64,000 bases of DNA, from the NCBI RefSeq assembly GCF_001579945.1, contig NZ_CP011971.1, positions 2,568,001-2,632,000 of the forward strand. Reading direction: 5' to 3'. Position numbers and translations under genes: made by a program. Shown here in pieces: positions 18,079-27,665 of this stretch. Source of the stretch: Steroidobacter denitrificans (GTDB taxonomy: Bacteria; Pseudomonadota; Gammaproteobacteria; Steroidobacterales; Steroidobacteraceae). A model generated the notes under the pieces. It ran no database searches. It was not told the DNA's origin and saw nothing but the letters and a program-made list of their open reading frames with translations. The first letter of the stretch is position 1. Each line of letters opens with the position of its first letter.

Positions 18079-19497
18079 ATGCAAACCGCGAACCGCCAGA
18101 TCTTGCGCTGGATGCCGGTGGTGTTCGTGCTGTTCCCGATCCTGATCCTGCTCGGAGCGTTCATGCGCTCGGTGCAAGGTGGCGTGCTGTCCGAATTCGA
18201 AAACTGGTTCTATCCGGTGATGACTCTGCACGGTGTCGGCATGGTCGGGCTGTGGTATGTCGCCGCGATGGCCATCGCCGCCGATCTGTTGACTCGTTAT
18301 GTACGGCCCTCGCCGGCGGTCGCCAACCTCGCCCTGTGGGGCACCGTGCTCGGTGTGGTGTTGCTGCTGGCGAGCGTATTCCTGGGCCGATACGCAGCCG
18401 GCTGGTATTTCTTGTATCCACTGCCGTTCAAGGGCGAGTGGCCGGCCTGGTCGAACGTGGTGTTCCTGCTTTCGCTGACGGTGCTCGGCGCGGTCTGGCT
18501 GGTTTGGACCTTCGATCTATTGCGGGCGATCGCCAGCCGCTACTCGCTGCCGCAGGCGCTGGGCTGGCATTACATCGCCGGACGCAGCGAGCCGGCGGTG
18601 CCGGCAGCCGTGCTGATCATCACCATCAGCCTGATCTCCGGCGTGGCCGCATTGGTGTCGGCAGTGATCCTGATGGTGCTGTTCTTCCTCGAAATATTCA
18701 CCGGCATCGCCAACGATCCGCTGTTGATGAAAAACCTGACCTTCTTTTTCGGTCATACCATCATCAATCTGGCAATGTACCTGGGTGTTGCCGCTGCCTA
18801 CGAGATCCTGCCGCACTACGCCGGACGGCCGTGGAAAAACAACCGCGTGGTGGCAATCGCCTGGAACTGCGTGCTGCTGATCGTTCTGTTCGCCTACTTT
18901 CATCATTTATATATGGACTTTGTGCAGCCCGGTCCGCTGCAGTACATCGGCCAGATCGCTTCCTATGCAAGCGCGGTCCCCTCCACGATCGTCACACTGT
19001 TCGGCGCGCTGCTGCTGGTGTTCCACGCCCGCATGCGCTGGAATCTGACCTCGATCCTGCTGTTTCTGGGGCTGGCCGGTTGGGCCATCGGCGGCATCGG
19101 CGCGATGATCGATTCCACCATCAGCGTCAACGTGCGCCTGCACAACACACTGTGGGTACCGGCGCACTTCCATACCTACAATCTGGCAGGACTGGCATTC
19201 CTGGTGCTGGCCTACTTTCATCACGTGTGCCAGAACGCCACCGGGCTGCCGGAAAACCGCTTACTGCAACGCGCCTCGGCACTGACGATGACCCTCGGTG
19301 CCTATGGGGTGTTTTTGATGTTCTATCTCGCCGGCGCGTATTCGATACCGCGCCGTTTCGCCCTGTATCCGGCAGAATTGGCCCACGGCACCGGCTACGC
19401 CTTCTGGGGCATGCTGTGCGCCCTGTTGTTCCTGCTCGGCTTCCTGCTCTATCTAGGCGAAACCGGCCGCCGCTGGTGGCGGGCGCTCGCAGCTTAG
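18079..19497 (+). CDS. Heme-copper oxidoreductase subunit I lacking the active-site tyrosine (NorY-like)
   Basis: A 472-residue membrane protein with the heme-copper core: His51 (TLHG), CuB ligands His226, His275 and His276 (FGHTIIN; YFHHLY), and heme ligands His355, His363 and His365 (HNTLWVPAHFH). The residue four after the CuB His, Tyr in A- and B-type oxygen reductases, is Asn230. The gene set (CuA subunit, this protein, SCO protein) matches norS-norY-senC of ammonia oxidisers, proposed to encode an alternative NO reductase. The ATG at 18079 is chosen because AGGAGA lies eight bases upstream; GTG 18049 and ATG 18058 are alternatives. It is unlike the 4625-6325 protein in length and motifs, so this is a separate enzyme. 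Confidence 0.9.
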   Translation: MQTANRQILRWMPVVFVLFPILILLGAFMRSVQGGVLSEFENWFYPVMTLHGVGMVGLWYVAAMAIAADLLTRYVRPSPAVANLALWGTVLGVVLLLASVFLGRYAAGWYFLYPLPFKGEWPAWSNVVFLLSLTVLGAVWLVWTFDLLRAIASRYSLPQALGWHYIAGRSEPAVPAAVLIITISLISGVAALVSAVILMVLFFLEIFTGIANDPLLMKNLTFFFGHTIINLAMYLGVAAAYEILPHYAGRPWKNNRVVAIAWNCVLLIVLFAYFHHLYMDFVQPGPLQYIGQIASYASAVPSTIVTLFGALLLVFHARMRWNLTSILLFLGLAGWAIGGIGAMIDSTISVNVRLHNTLWVPAHFHTYNLAGLAFLVLAYFHHVCQNATGLPENRLLQRASALTMTLGAYGVFLMFYLAGAYSIPRRFALYPAELAHGTGYAFWGMLCALLFLLGFLLYLGETGRRWWRALAA

Positions 19498-19500
19498 ATC

Positions 19501-20292
19501 GTGCGTCGCTTGATCCTGCTCCTGGTGCCGGGGTTGCTTGCCCTGGCCGTCATCCCGACCGCCACCCTGGCGGCGACGGAGATTGCACCCTTGCCCGCGA
19601 CTGGAGCCGAAGCACGACTCGAGGGCAGACCGGTACCGGATATCCCCTTGCAGCTGGCCGATGGCCGTAAACGGATGCTGTCGGATCTGAGCCGGGAGCA
19701 GGCCTTGCTGGTGACCTTCTTTTATCGGCGATGTGCCGGCGTGTGCATGCCCTTCCTGGAATGGATCAACAACGCCATCATGGAAGTCGGCGGCCTGGGC
19801 AGCGACTACCAGGTATTGGCACTGAGCTTCGATGAAGCCGACACCGTCACCGATCTGCTCGCCCAGGCACGCGTCTTCGGATTGCTCGGCAACCGCGATT
19901 GGCACTTCGCGGTCACCGATCGGGCGGCGCTTGCCGGCATCACCGAGGCGCTGGACTTCTGGTACCGGCGTCAAGGCAGCTCGAACCAGTACGATCATGG
20001 GTCATTACTGGTGGCCATTCGTAACGGACGTGTGATCCGCGCACTCAGCGGCGGGCCGGGACAGACCCAGCGCCTGCGCGAACTGGTCTGGGAGCTGCGC
20101 GGTCGAGTCACGTCCTACTATGCAGTGGACAACCGGCCGATATTGCGTTGTCTCGATTTCGATCCGCGCACCGGTACGCCGCGGCTGGACTGGGGCATGC
20201 TGCTGCTGGTCACCCCGGCGTTGGCTTCATTGGCGGCGGCGATAAGCGTATTCCGCCCGCGCCGGCATCGCTCCGGAATCCTACGGTCCTGA
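19501..20292 (+). CDS. SCO family protein (SenC-like), second copy
   Basis: A 263-residue protein with an N-terminal signal sequence or anchor, then a thioredoxin-like SCO domain with Cys79 and Cys83 in RRCAGVCMP and the distal His in QYDHGS. A C-terminal hydrophobic helix (about 231-250) recalls the first SCO copy. It likely matures the CuA centre of the fusion subunit II. The GTG start is three bases after the subunit I stop. The 3' end overlaps the convergent regulator gene by 12 nt. Confidence 0.9.
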   Translation: MRRLILLLVPGLLALAVIPTATLAATEIAPLPATGAEARLEGRPVPDIPLQLADGRKRMLSDLSREQALLVTFFYRRCAGVCMPFLEWINNAIMEVGGLGSDYQVLALSFDEADTVTDLLAQARVFGLLGNRDWHFAVTDRAALAGITEALDFWYRRQGSSNQYDHGSLLVAIRNGRVIRALSGGPGQTQRLRELVWELRGRVTSYYAVDNRPILRCLDFDPRTGTPRLDWGMLLLVTPALASLAAAISVFRPRRHRSGILRS

Positions 20293-21765
20293 TCGGATTG
20301 CATGCATGCTCGGCAGACGCCTCTGTTCGACGATCTTGCGTAGCAGTGCATCGTGCCAATCGCTGTCGAAGGCACTACGCTCGCGCGCCTCGGCCAAGGC
20401 TGCCAGCGCCGCGTCGACCCTGCCTTGACGTAGATACAGGTCCACCAGCAGGCGCAACGCCTCGCGATACCGGTCACGGAAGCGTTGCCTCGGCGCTTCG
20501 AAGGCGATGTCATCGGCATCGGCAAACAACTCGCCCCGGTACAGCGGCAGCGTCTGTTCCAGACAGCGGAGCGCCTCGGCCGAATCGCCTCGATGGGCGC
20601 AGCGGCGGGCTTCGTCCAACGCATCGGCGAATTGGAATGCATCCACCGCTCCCAGGATGTCGATGTCCAGCCGATAATGACCATGCCGATGCTGAATGAG
20701 ACGCGCACCTGCATCAGGCAGCGTCTGTCGCAGGACACCGCGCAGGGCGTGTAGAGCGACGTGCAGACGATTGGCACCGGTGTCCGGATCGACTTCCGGC
20801 CACAGATACTCGATCAAGGTATCGCGCGACACTGCGGCGCCGCGCGCCAGAAGCAGATGGCGAAGCAGATCGAGCGCCTTACGCCGAGGAAAGCCGGCAA
20901 CACCCAGCGTCCCGGTCTCAGCGACAATGGCGAATGCGCCCAGGCAACGTATCGTTACGGCGGCGGGCGAAAGCTGCGGCGCGCCGCAGGTCAGACGGGC
21001 AGCGGCCACCGCGATCGGACGTGCCGCCTCGAGCAGATGCAGGATCCAGTCGAGCGGGACGGCGCCCTTCCAGGCGAGCCCGAGATAACCGATGACCCGA
21101 TCGCTTTCGATCAATGGAACGCCGACAAAGGTGCGGATACCTCGCTGCTTGACAGCCGCACGCTGAAAGCGACGATCCCCCTGAAAACACGTCGTGGACA
21201 GCGGCTTGCCGGTGGCGGTGATCCATCCCGGGTAGCCGATCCCGAGCGGCATCCGGGTGCGCTCCAGGAAGGCGGCGCGATCCTGGCCCACACAGCCGCG
21301 CAAGGCGACTTCCTGCTCTCCCGGACCGAGCAGGAACATCTCGCAGTCGTCGGCAGCGCAGGCTCGACGGATCGCCTCCAGCGTGTCCTCGAGCGAACCT
21401 TGCGCCAGACCTTCGGCCAGCGCCCCGCGCAACATCACCCATTCCAGCTGCGCGCTGCCGACAGGACCCTCGGCGATCAACGCCGGCGGCGACCACACCA
21501 ACCAGCCGCAGCCCCCCGAAGGAGCGCGCAGACGCGCGCAGTGGCTCGTTGGCGAAGCATGCTCGTGATCGCCATCGAGGCAGGCCTGGCAGTTGGCATG
21601 CCCGGCCAGCAGCTGCCAGCAGGGCCGGCCCCTGGCCTGGATCTCCGGAATGTCCAGCGTACGGGCAATGGCCTCCGGCCAGACTTGGATCCGCATCTGT
21701 TCATCGATGACGAAATGCGGCCGAAAGCGCTCAGAACTTATCGCGATGGTAGGCAGATTTTGCAT
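20281..21765 (-). CDS. PAS-GAF-BTAD (SARP-like) transcriptional regulator
   Basis: A 494-residue regulator. Residues 1-100 look like a PAS sensor with a cysteine cluster (Cys49, Cys59, Cys62, Cys76, Cys86), as in PAS domains carrying a CxxC after the core. Residues 125-255 resemble a GAF domain. Residues 270-360 form an OmpR-type winged helix (PRRKALDLLRHLLLARG; LWPEVDPDTGANRLHVALHALR). Residues 370-480 are a BTAD tetratricopeptide-like domain. Redox or metal sensing through the cysteines is inference. It converges on the norSY-senC-like locus and is divergent from the semialdehyde dehydrogenase gene, either of which could be its target. Confidence 0.82.
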   Translation of the reverse strand: MQNLPTIAISSERFRPHFVIDEQMRIQVWPEAIARTLDIPEIQARGRPCWQLLAGHANCQACLDGDHEHASPTSHCARLRAPSGGCGWLVWSPPALIAEGPVGSAQLEWVMLRGALAEGLAQGSLEDTLEAIRRACAADDCEMFLLGPGEQEVALRGCVGQDRAAFLERTRMPLGIGYPGWITATGKPLSTTCFQGDRRFQRAAVKQRGIRTFVGVPLIESDRVIGYLGLAWKGAVPLDWILHLLEAARPIAVAAARLTCGAPQLSPAAVTIRCLGAFAIVAETGTLGVAGFPRRKALDLLRHLLLARGAAVSRDTLIEYLWPEVDPDTGANRLHVALHALRGVLRQTLPDAGARLIQHRHGHYRLDIDILGAVDAFQFADALDEARRCAHRGDSAEALRCLEQTLPLYRGELFADADDIAFEAPRQRFRDRYREALRLLVDLYLRQGRVDAALAALAEARERSAFDSDWHDALLRKIVEQRRLPSMHAIRSGP

Positions 21766-21950
21766 GAGGACCAGAAAGTCCGATATCGGTGTGCGGCAAG
21801 GGTACGCTTGCCGGGTGGTGAAGCAAGGATCCGGGACGTTAGCCGCTTCGCCGTCGGCAAATATCTCCTCATTGTCCGGGTACCTTGAGAAGATTTCACT
21901 GCCGGGTCTGCTTATACTACTCGAGGAAATTTCCGATTGGGCGATCGATC

Positions 21951-23381
21951 ATGGCCATATCGAAGCGAGAAGCCTGTTTCATCGGCGGTGAGTGGGTTAC
22001 ATCGGATCAATGGATGGATGTGGATGATCCGGCGACCGGTCAAGTGATCGGCCGCGTTCCAAGACTCGGACGCCGGGAAACGCAGCAAGCCATCGCGATT
22101 GCAGCACGAGCGATGGGCGCCTGGGCCAATCTCACCGGCAAGGAACGCGCCCGAACGCTGCGGCGTTATTACGAACTCATTATCGACAATCAGGAATCGC
22201 TCGCCGCGCTCCTCACACAAGAGCAAGGCAAGCCGCTCACCGAGGCGCTTGCGGAAATCATCTATGCAGCAAGTTTTATCGAATGGTTCTCGGAAGAGGC
22301 CAAGCGCGTCTACGGCGATGTCATTCCGGGTCATGCACCCGACAAGCGTATCATTGTCCTGAAACAACCCATCGGTGTCGTCGCGGCGATCACCCCGTGG
22401 AATTTTCCTGCAGCCATGATCACTCGCAAGATCGGGCCGGCACTTGCCGCAGGTTGTTCCGTCATCGTCAAACCCGCCGCTCAAACGCCGTTCACCGCCT
22501 TGGCGCTCGCCGAGTTAGGCGCCCAGGCGGGTTTACCCAACGGAGTTCTCAATGTTCTGACCGGCGGTGCCGCTGAAATCGGCGGCGCGCTGACGGCGAG
22601 CGAGACCGTGCGCAAACTGTCGTTCACCGGCTCTACCGAGGTCGGCGCCAAGCTGTATGCGCAATGCGCACCCACCATCAAGAAGCTCAGTCTGGAACTG
22701 GGCGGAAATGCACCTTTCATCGTCTGCGACGATGCCGATCTAGACGCCGCGGTCACCGGGGCCATTCAGTCGAAGTTCCGTAACGCGGGACAAACCTGCG
22801 TCTGTGCCAATCGTATTTATGCGCACGAGAAGATCCATGACGCTTTCATCGAAAAGCTTGCTGTCGCCGTCTCGGCTTTGCACGTGGCACCAGGCTGCGA
22901 ACCAGGCTCGCACATCGGACCGCTGATCGACGAGCGCGCCGTTCAGAAGGTCCGCGAACATATCGAAGACGCGGTGCAAAAAGGCGCAAGAATCGTCACC
23001 GGTGGTGCGCCTCATGCGCGCGGCGGCCGATTCTTTACGCCCACGGTGATCGCAGAGGTCAACCAGGACATGATTGTGAGCCGGGAAGAAACCTTCGGTC
23101 CGTTGGCTCCGGTGTTCCGCTTTCGCGACGACGCCGAGGCGATCACCCAGGCAAACGCCACGCCGTTCGGGCTGGCGGCCTACTTTTATGCGCGCGATCT
23201 CGGGCGTGTCTGGCGTATTGCCGAGCAGCTCGAAGCAGGCATCATCGGTGTCAACACCGGCCTGATTTCCACCGAACTGGCTCCCTTCGGCGGAGTCAAG
23301 GCCTCAGGGCTCGGGCGCGAAGGATCGAAATACGGAATGGATGATTTCCTTGAGATCAAATACGTCTGTATGGGCATCTGA
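21951..23381 (+). CDS. gabD: NAD(P)+-dependent succinate-semialdehyde dehydrogenase family protein
   Basis: A 476-residue aldehyde dehydrogenase that oxidises a semialdehyde, probably succinate semialdehyde, to the acid. The motifs PWNFPAAM, SFTGSTEVG, the catalytic Glu in LELGGNAPF, the nucleophilic Cys in NAGQTCVCANR, and PFGGVKASGLGREG match the GabD subgroup. The second Cys two residues after the catalytic one is typical of GabD. The ATG at 21951 is the family start. It stands alone; its substrate could instead be another short semialdehyde from the neighbouring catabolic genes. Confidence 0.88.
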   Translation: MAISKREACFIGGEWVTSDQWMDVDDPATGQVIGRVPRLGRRETQQAIAIAARAMGAWANLTGKERARTLRRYYELIIDNQESLAALLTQEQGKPLTEALAEIIYAASFIEWFSEEAKRVYGDVIPGHAPDKRIIVLKQPIGVVAAITPWNFPAAMITRKIGPALAAGCSVIVKPAAQTPFTALALAELGAQAGLPNGVLNVLTGGAAEIGGALTASETVRKLSFTGSTEVGAKLYAQCAPTIKKLSLELGGNAPFIVCDDADLDAAVTGAIQSKFRNAGQTCVCANRIYAHEKIHDAFIEKLAVAVSALHVAPGCEPGSHIGPLIDERAVQKVREHIEDAVQKGARIVTGGAPHARGGRFFTPTVIAEVNQDMIVSREETFGPLAPVFRFRDDAEAITQANATPFGLAAYFYARDLGRVWRIAEQLEAGIIGVNTGLISTELAPFGGVKASGLGREGSKYGMDDFLEIKYVCMGI

Positions 23382-23542
23382 TCATCGTGTTGCAGCCGCC
23401 AGGAAACCTGTCATCCAAGGCTGGGATGACCATCGTCATCACACAGGAGACATGTAACCGCACCTTGACCGGCCGAATACCGGCCAATCATGATGCGAAC
23501 CGATGGAGCTGATATCTCGTCGCGCAGCGCCGAGTTCACGGA

Positions 23543-24331
23543 TTACGCAGGATTTCTGCTCGGCCGAATGCTCACCACGTTCGCCACACCACCGTCGACA
23601 TTCAAAATGTGACCGGTAACATAACTTGCGGCATCCGAAGCCAAAAAGATCGCAGCACCGCAAATCTCTTCCGGACGGCCGAAGCGATCGAGAGCGATTG
23701 CGTTCACGAACGCCTGCATGAGCGGGGTATCGTCGGCCACCCGCTCTATCATGTCGGTCATGAAGTAACCGGGAGCAATGGCGTTGCAGGTGATACCGTA
23801 GCGTCCAAGCTCACCAGCCAGCGACTTGGTGAGTCCCGCGATGCCGTGCTTGCTTGCGGCATAGGCCTGCATTCGTTCCCGGCCCAGCACCGAACAGTAG
23901 GACCCGACATTGATGATACGACCGGACTGCCGAGGAATCATCACCCGCGCCGCCTCGCGCGCCAGCAGATAGGCGGCGGTGAGATTCGTGTCGAGCGTGC
24001 GACGCCATAGCTCGAGGGTTGAATCCAACAGCTTGCTGGTGATGTACATCCCCGCATTGTTGAGCAGAATGTCCAGACGTCCGAAACGCTCGACGATCCG
24101 GGGAACCGCAGTGACGACCGCCTCCTCATCCAGCAGGTCGAAGGCGTCCACATGAGCCTGATGCCCCTCCCGGCGAAGCTCATCAGCGACTTCCTCCAGG
24201 CGCGCCGCATCGCGAGCCGTCAACACCACCGTCGCTCCGGCACGCGCCAAGGCCTGCGCCATGGCCTTGCCGAGTCCCCGCGAGGCGCCCGTCACGAGTG
24301 CAACCCTGCCGCTGAGTGAAAATAGATTCAT
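23543..24331 (-). CDS. SDR family oxidoreductase (gluconate 5-dehydrogenase-like)
   Basis: A 262-residue classical short-chain dehydrogenase. TGASRGLG binds the nucleotide, NNAG is intact, and Ser-Tyr-Lys catalysis is represented by GSYCS and YAASK. The ATG at 24331 (MNLFSLSGR) fits the family; the open frame upstream runs into the preceding gene. It is the last gene of the minus-strand operon starting at 30206, so it probably oxidises a hydroxyacyl intermediate or a steroid or alicyclic alcohol. Confidence 0.88.
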   Translation of the reverse strand: MNLFSLSGRVALVTGASRGLGKAMAQALARAGATVVLTARDAARLEEVADELRREGHQAHVDAFDLLDEEAVVTAVPRIVERFGRLDILLNNAGMYITSKLLDSTLELWRRTLDTNLTAAYLLAREAARVMIPRQSGRIINVGSYCSVLGRERMQAYAASKHGIAGLTKSLAGELGRYGITCNAIAPGYFMTDMIERVADDTPLMQAFVNAIALDRFGRPEEICGAAIFLASDAASYVTGHILNVDGGVANVVSIRPSRNPA

Positions 24332-24368
24332 CCGTTTCCTGATTCCAATGACTTGTGTTGCCTGGGAA

Positions 24369-24776
24369 CTATGCGGCGGGCTCGGCTGCCCGATCCACCT
24401 GTTCGAACGCTTCGCACGCGTGACCAAAGGCCTCGATCGCGGCGGGAAAACCCGCATAGATCGCCACCTGAAAGATGATTTCGCATATCTCCTGTCGTGT
24501 CAGTCCCTGCTTCAGGCCACCGATGATGTACGCCTTCAACGATCCGGGTTTATTCAACGCAGCCAGCGCCGCAATGGAAATCATGGCTCGATACTTCAAC
24601 TCCAGCCCCGGCCGTGACCAGACATCCCCGAGGACGGTCGACACCGAGAAGTGCCCCCAGTCCTTTTCGATCTCCGACGGATAATGAAACTGCGGCATGG
24701 CGCTCGAACCGACCGGGAAGACCTTCTCCAGCGCCGCCATCCCGCGTGCGAACCGATCTTCGGATGTTTCGGTCAT
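24369..24776 (-). CDS. Carboxymuconolactone decarboxylase (CMD/AhpD-like) family protein
   Basis: A 135-residue all-helical CMD-domain protein. The core LELKYRAMISIAALAALNKPGSLKAYIIGGLKQGLTRQEICEII is typical, but the CxxC of peroxidase-type AhpD is absent, so a decarboxylase- or lactonase-like or structural role is more likely than peroxidase activity. GGAGAAAG lies before the ATG. It sits 46 nt downstream of the CoA ligase and 37 nt before the SDR in the catabolic operon. Confidence 0.85.
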   Translation of the reverse strand: MTETSEDRFARGMAALEKVFPVGSSAMPQFHYPSEIEKDWGHFSVSTVLGDVWSRPGLELKYRAMISIAALAALNKPGSLKAYIIGGLKQGLTRQEICEIIFQVAIYAGFPAAIEAFGHACEAFEQVDRAAEPAA

Positions 24777-24822
24777 GCTCTTTCTCCGCTTGCGTTGTAT
24801 CGATCATCCTCAAATCCTCGGG

Positions 24823-26481
24823 TCACTGAACGGCACCCGTTCCGGAAAGCGCCGCCCGACCGGCCGCATCCTTCTGTAACGCAACCTTCTGGATCTTGCC
24901 CGTCGGAGTCATAGGCATCTCCTCGAGCCGAACGATCACCTCGGGATGCAGGTATTTCATCGCCTTGTGTTCGATAAGAAAATCGCTGATCTCTTCGACA
25001 CCGACTTCCTGCCCGTCACGCGTGACGATGTAGGCGCATACGCGCTCGCCCAGCCGCTCATCAGGCATCCCGACCACGGCGGCCTGAACAATGGCCGGAT
25101 GCTGACACAGCAGTTCCTCAATTTCCTTCGGATGGATCTTCGAGCCACCGCGATTGATGACCTCCCTGGCCCGCCCGACGAAGTGCAGATAGCCGTCTTC
25201 ATCCACGTAACCAAGATCGCCGGTGTAGAACCAGCCTTCCGCATCGCGTGTCTCGGCGGTCTTCTCGGGCTGGTTGTGATAACCGACGAAGAGCGTCGGG
25301 CCGCGGAAACAGATCTCACCGATGGCGCCGGCCGGCTGCACTGCTGCGCGGTCGTTCTGATCGACGATCTTGAGTTCGGCGCCGAATATGGGCCGCCCCA
25401 CGGTGCTGCGAATTCTTTCCTCAGGATCGTCCGGCACGGTGCGGGTGTGGATGATCGTCTCGCCCATGCCATAGGTGTTTGCGGACTTCACGCCCCATAC
25501 GCGCCCCAACTCAGCGATCAATTCGGGCGAGCTGCGCGCACCACCGACCGCGACCGACTTGACTGACGAAGTGTCGTATTTGGTGAATTCAGGATGGTGC
25601 AACAGGCCGAAGAAATGCGCCGGCGTCCCCGACAGCTTCGTTACACGCTCTCGCTCGATCTGTGCCAGGATCTCAGTGGGACTGTAGCGGTCGACGACCA
25701 CCATGGGAAAGCCGGCCAGGTAGGTATAGTACATTTCGAAGTGGCCAAACGTGTGCGTCATGGGCGAACACGTCAGCATCACGGTGTCCGTCGGCATATG
25801 CTGAATGAGCCGCTTGTGCAACGAAATCACAGCATCGTGCACATGCAGGAATCCCTTGGGATTTCCCTCCGTGCCCGACGTGAAATTAAGGTAGAAGATA
25901 TCATCCGCGGCAGTGGTGATGCCGGCGAGGCGTTGCGGGTTGCTGCGGCCGTCCTCGATCAGATCCTCCAAGGTCGACTCGCCCGCTGCCGTATCGGCCT
26001 CTCCCCTGGCAACCACCATCTTGCGCAGCGCGGGAAGCTGGGGCCGCAGCGAGCGCACCATGTCCGCGAAAGCAAAGTCCTTGTAGGTATCAGGGACGAT
26101 AATCGCATCACTCCTGCAGAAAGCGAGAAGATTGGCCGTCTCGCGCTCGCGAAACACCGTGTGTATGGGTTGAATGACGGCGCCGATACGCGATAGCGCT
26201 ATCTGCAGCAAGCAGAACTCGACCCAATTCGGCAACTGCACCGCCACGATATCACCCGGCCCGATGCCGGCTCCCAGGAGCCCGGCGGCCAGCGCAGTGG
26301 ATTCGGCCTTGAACTCTGCAAGAGTGTAGCTTCGGTCCGCGGTGATCAGAACCGCCTTGTCCGGCTGCGAGGCTACCGTCCGGTCGAAACCCTGGTGCAG
26401 GGTCATATCCATCCACAGCCCGGCGTCACGCCAACGCTTGCGGTAGGCAGCGGAAAAGGCGGGAAAACTGTGCTTGGTCAT
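24823..26481 (-). CDS. AMP-dependent acyl-CoA ligase (cyclohexanecarboxylate-CoA ligase-like)
   Basis: A 552-residue ANL enzyme with TSGTEGNPKG (A3), the A5 segment TYGMGETI, GWFYTGDLG (A7), GRAREVINRGGSKIHP (A8) and PMTPTGKIQK (A10 lysine). The N-terminus (FPAFSAAYRKRWRDAGLW) is like the AliA/cyclohexanecarboxylate-CoA ligase group. It starts at ATG 26481 behind GGAGAGAG. It follows the enoyl-CoA hydratase gene after a 326-nt gap and should activate a carboxylic acid for the operon's beta-oxidation-like steps. Confidence 0.88.
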   Translation of the reverse strand: MTKHSFPAFSAAYRKRWRDAGLWMDMTLHQGFDRTVASQPDKAVLITADRSYTLAEFKAESTALAAGLLGAGIGPGDIVAVQLPNWVEFCLLQIALSRIGAVIQPIHTVFRERETANLLAFCRSDAIIVPDTYKDFAFADMVRSLRPQLPALRKMVVARGEADTAAGESTLEDLIEDGRSNPQRLAGITTAADDIFYLNFTSGTEGNPKGFLHVHDAVISLHKRLIQHMPTDTVMLTCSPMTHTFGHFEMYYTYLAGFPMVVVDRYSPTEILAQIERERVTKLSGTPAHFFGLLHHPEFTKYDTSSVKSVAVGGARSSPELIAELGRVWGVKSANTYGMGETIIHTRTVPDDPEERIRSTVGRPIFGAELKIVDQNDRAAVQPAGAIGEICFRGPTLFVGYHNQPEKTAETRDAEGWFYTGDLGYVDEDGYLHFVGRAREVINRGGSKIHPKEIEELLCQHPAIVQAAVVGMPDERLGERVCAYIVTRDGQEVGVEEISDFLIEHKAMKYLHPEVIVRLEEMPMTPTGKIQKVALQKDAAGRAALSGTGAVQ

Positions 26482-26807
26482 CGAGCTCTCTCCGGGTGGC
26501 CAGCTCGTCGTGGCCGGGATTCCTATGCCGGCCGTTCCGCGACCCATCTTTACATCACCTGCGGGTTCATACCCGGTCAGGCTACGTTCAACTATCGGTC
26601 CATCGTTCGAATTACTAATATACAGCGATGGAATACGGCTGCCAAGTACGTTCTTGCTCCTCCACCATCGACGATATCGGTGTCCCGGGGAAGCTACGTT
26701 GCAAAATAAGTCGCTTCGGTCCGTCCGGATTGCATGGCGTAGCTAAGCTCCGCTCAGACGCGAATGCCTACCCCGCCGGGCGGCCTCCGCTGCCTCGTGG
26801 TGCACGA
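26482..26807. other. Gap between enoyl-CoA hydratase and acyl-CoA ligase genes
   Basis: A 326-base interval with no supported gene. It holds two imperfect half-sites related to the island operator, TACGTTCAACTAT at 26583-26595 and ATCGTTCGAATTA at 26602-26614. There is no clear TTGACA box beside them. An internal promoter is possible but not shown. Confidence 0.35.
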
Positions 26808-27602
26808 CTACTCCCCGGTGAAGAGAGGCGGGCGCTTGTCGCGAAACGCATTCACGGCCTCCTGATGGTCCTTCGTCAGGTTCGACAGAGCCTCGTACGC
26901 GAACGAAGCATCGATCACCGCGTTGACGACCTCCTTGAGCCGGATGTTCACCGCCAACTTGGTCCACTGTACGGCCCGCGGTGCGCCGCTTGCCAGCCGC
27001 TGGGCGAATTCATCCACGACCTTGTCGAGATCTGCGGCGGGAACGGCGCGGTTGATCAGCCCGATGCTCGCAGCCTGCTCGCCCGTCAGCGTATCGCCGA
27101 GGAGCAGGTACTCCTTGGCGCGGGCATAGCCGATGAGTTGAGGCCATATGGCCGCGCCGCCATCCCCGGCGACATACCCGATCTTGACGTGCGGATCTGC
27201 GATCTTGGCATGGTCGGCCGCGATGATGAGGTCACAGAACAACGCGATGGTGGCACCGAGGCCGATCGCCGGGCCGTTGACCTTGGCGATGATCGGCTTG
27301 GGACAGTCGAGTATCGAATGAAGCAGTTGCTTGCCGGGAGCCATTCCCTCCAGAAAGATTTCCGGACGATCGATCATGCGCTGCATGTACTCGATGTCGC
27401 CGCCGGCGCTGAACGTACGTCCCGCACCGGTGATCACGAGCACGTTCGTCTCCGGATCCCGGGCCACGTCCGGAAACAGCCTCGCGAGCTCGCACTGCAT
27501 CTCACCGTCCATCGAGTTCAGCGTGTCGGGCCGATTGAAGGTAGCGTATAAAACACGCCCGTCACGGCGGAATTCAATCGAACTGTAAGTGGAGAATTGC
27601 AC
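26808..27602 (-). CDS. Enoyl-CoA hydratase/isomerase (crotonase) family protein
   Basis: A 264-residue crotonase that hydrates or isomerises an enoyl-CoA. The oxyanion-hole segments GAGRTFSAGGDIEYM and GPAIGLGATIALFCDLIIA are present; the second catalytic acid position falls in YVAGDGG, where Asp replaces the usual Glu pattern. The GTG at 27602, eight bases after AAGGAAA, gives the family length; a longer start at 27653 has less support. It is the fourth gene of the operon that starts with the BadI-like gene. Confidence 0.88.
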   Translation of the reverse strand: MQFSTYSSIEFRRDGRVLYATFNRPDTLNSMDGEMQCELARLFPDVARDPETNVLVITGAGRTFSAGGDIEYMQRMIDRPEIFLEGMAPGKQLLHSILDCPKPIIAKVNGPAIGLGATIALFCDLIIAADHAKIADPHVKIGYVAGDGGAAIWPQLIGYARAKEYLLLGDTLTGEQAASIGLINRAVPAADLDKVVDEFAQRLASGAPRAVQWTKLAVNIRLKEVVNAVIDASFAYEALSNLTKDHQEAVNAFRDKRPPLFTGE

Positions 27603-27665
27603 GGTAAAATTTCCTTCGATTATCAGGAAAGATCGGGATTCCTCGAGACGCAATCCCTCCCGTAC

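Noticed and set aside
23410-23430. Hairpin GTCATCC...GGATGAC after the semialdehyde dehydrogenase
   Set aside because: Only a 7-bp stem with 7-base loop and no U-tract; too weak to call a terminator.
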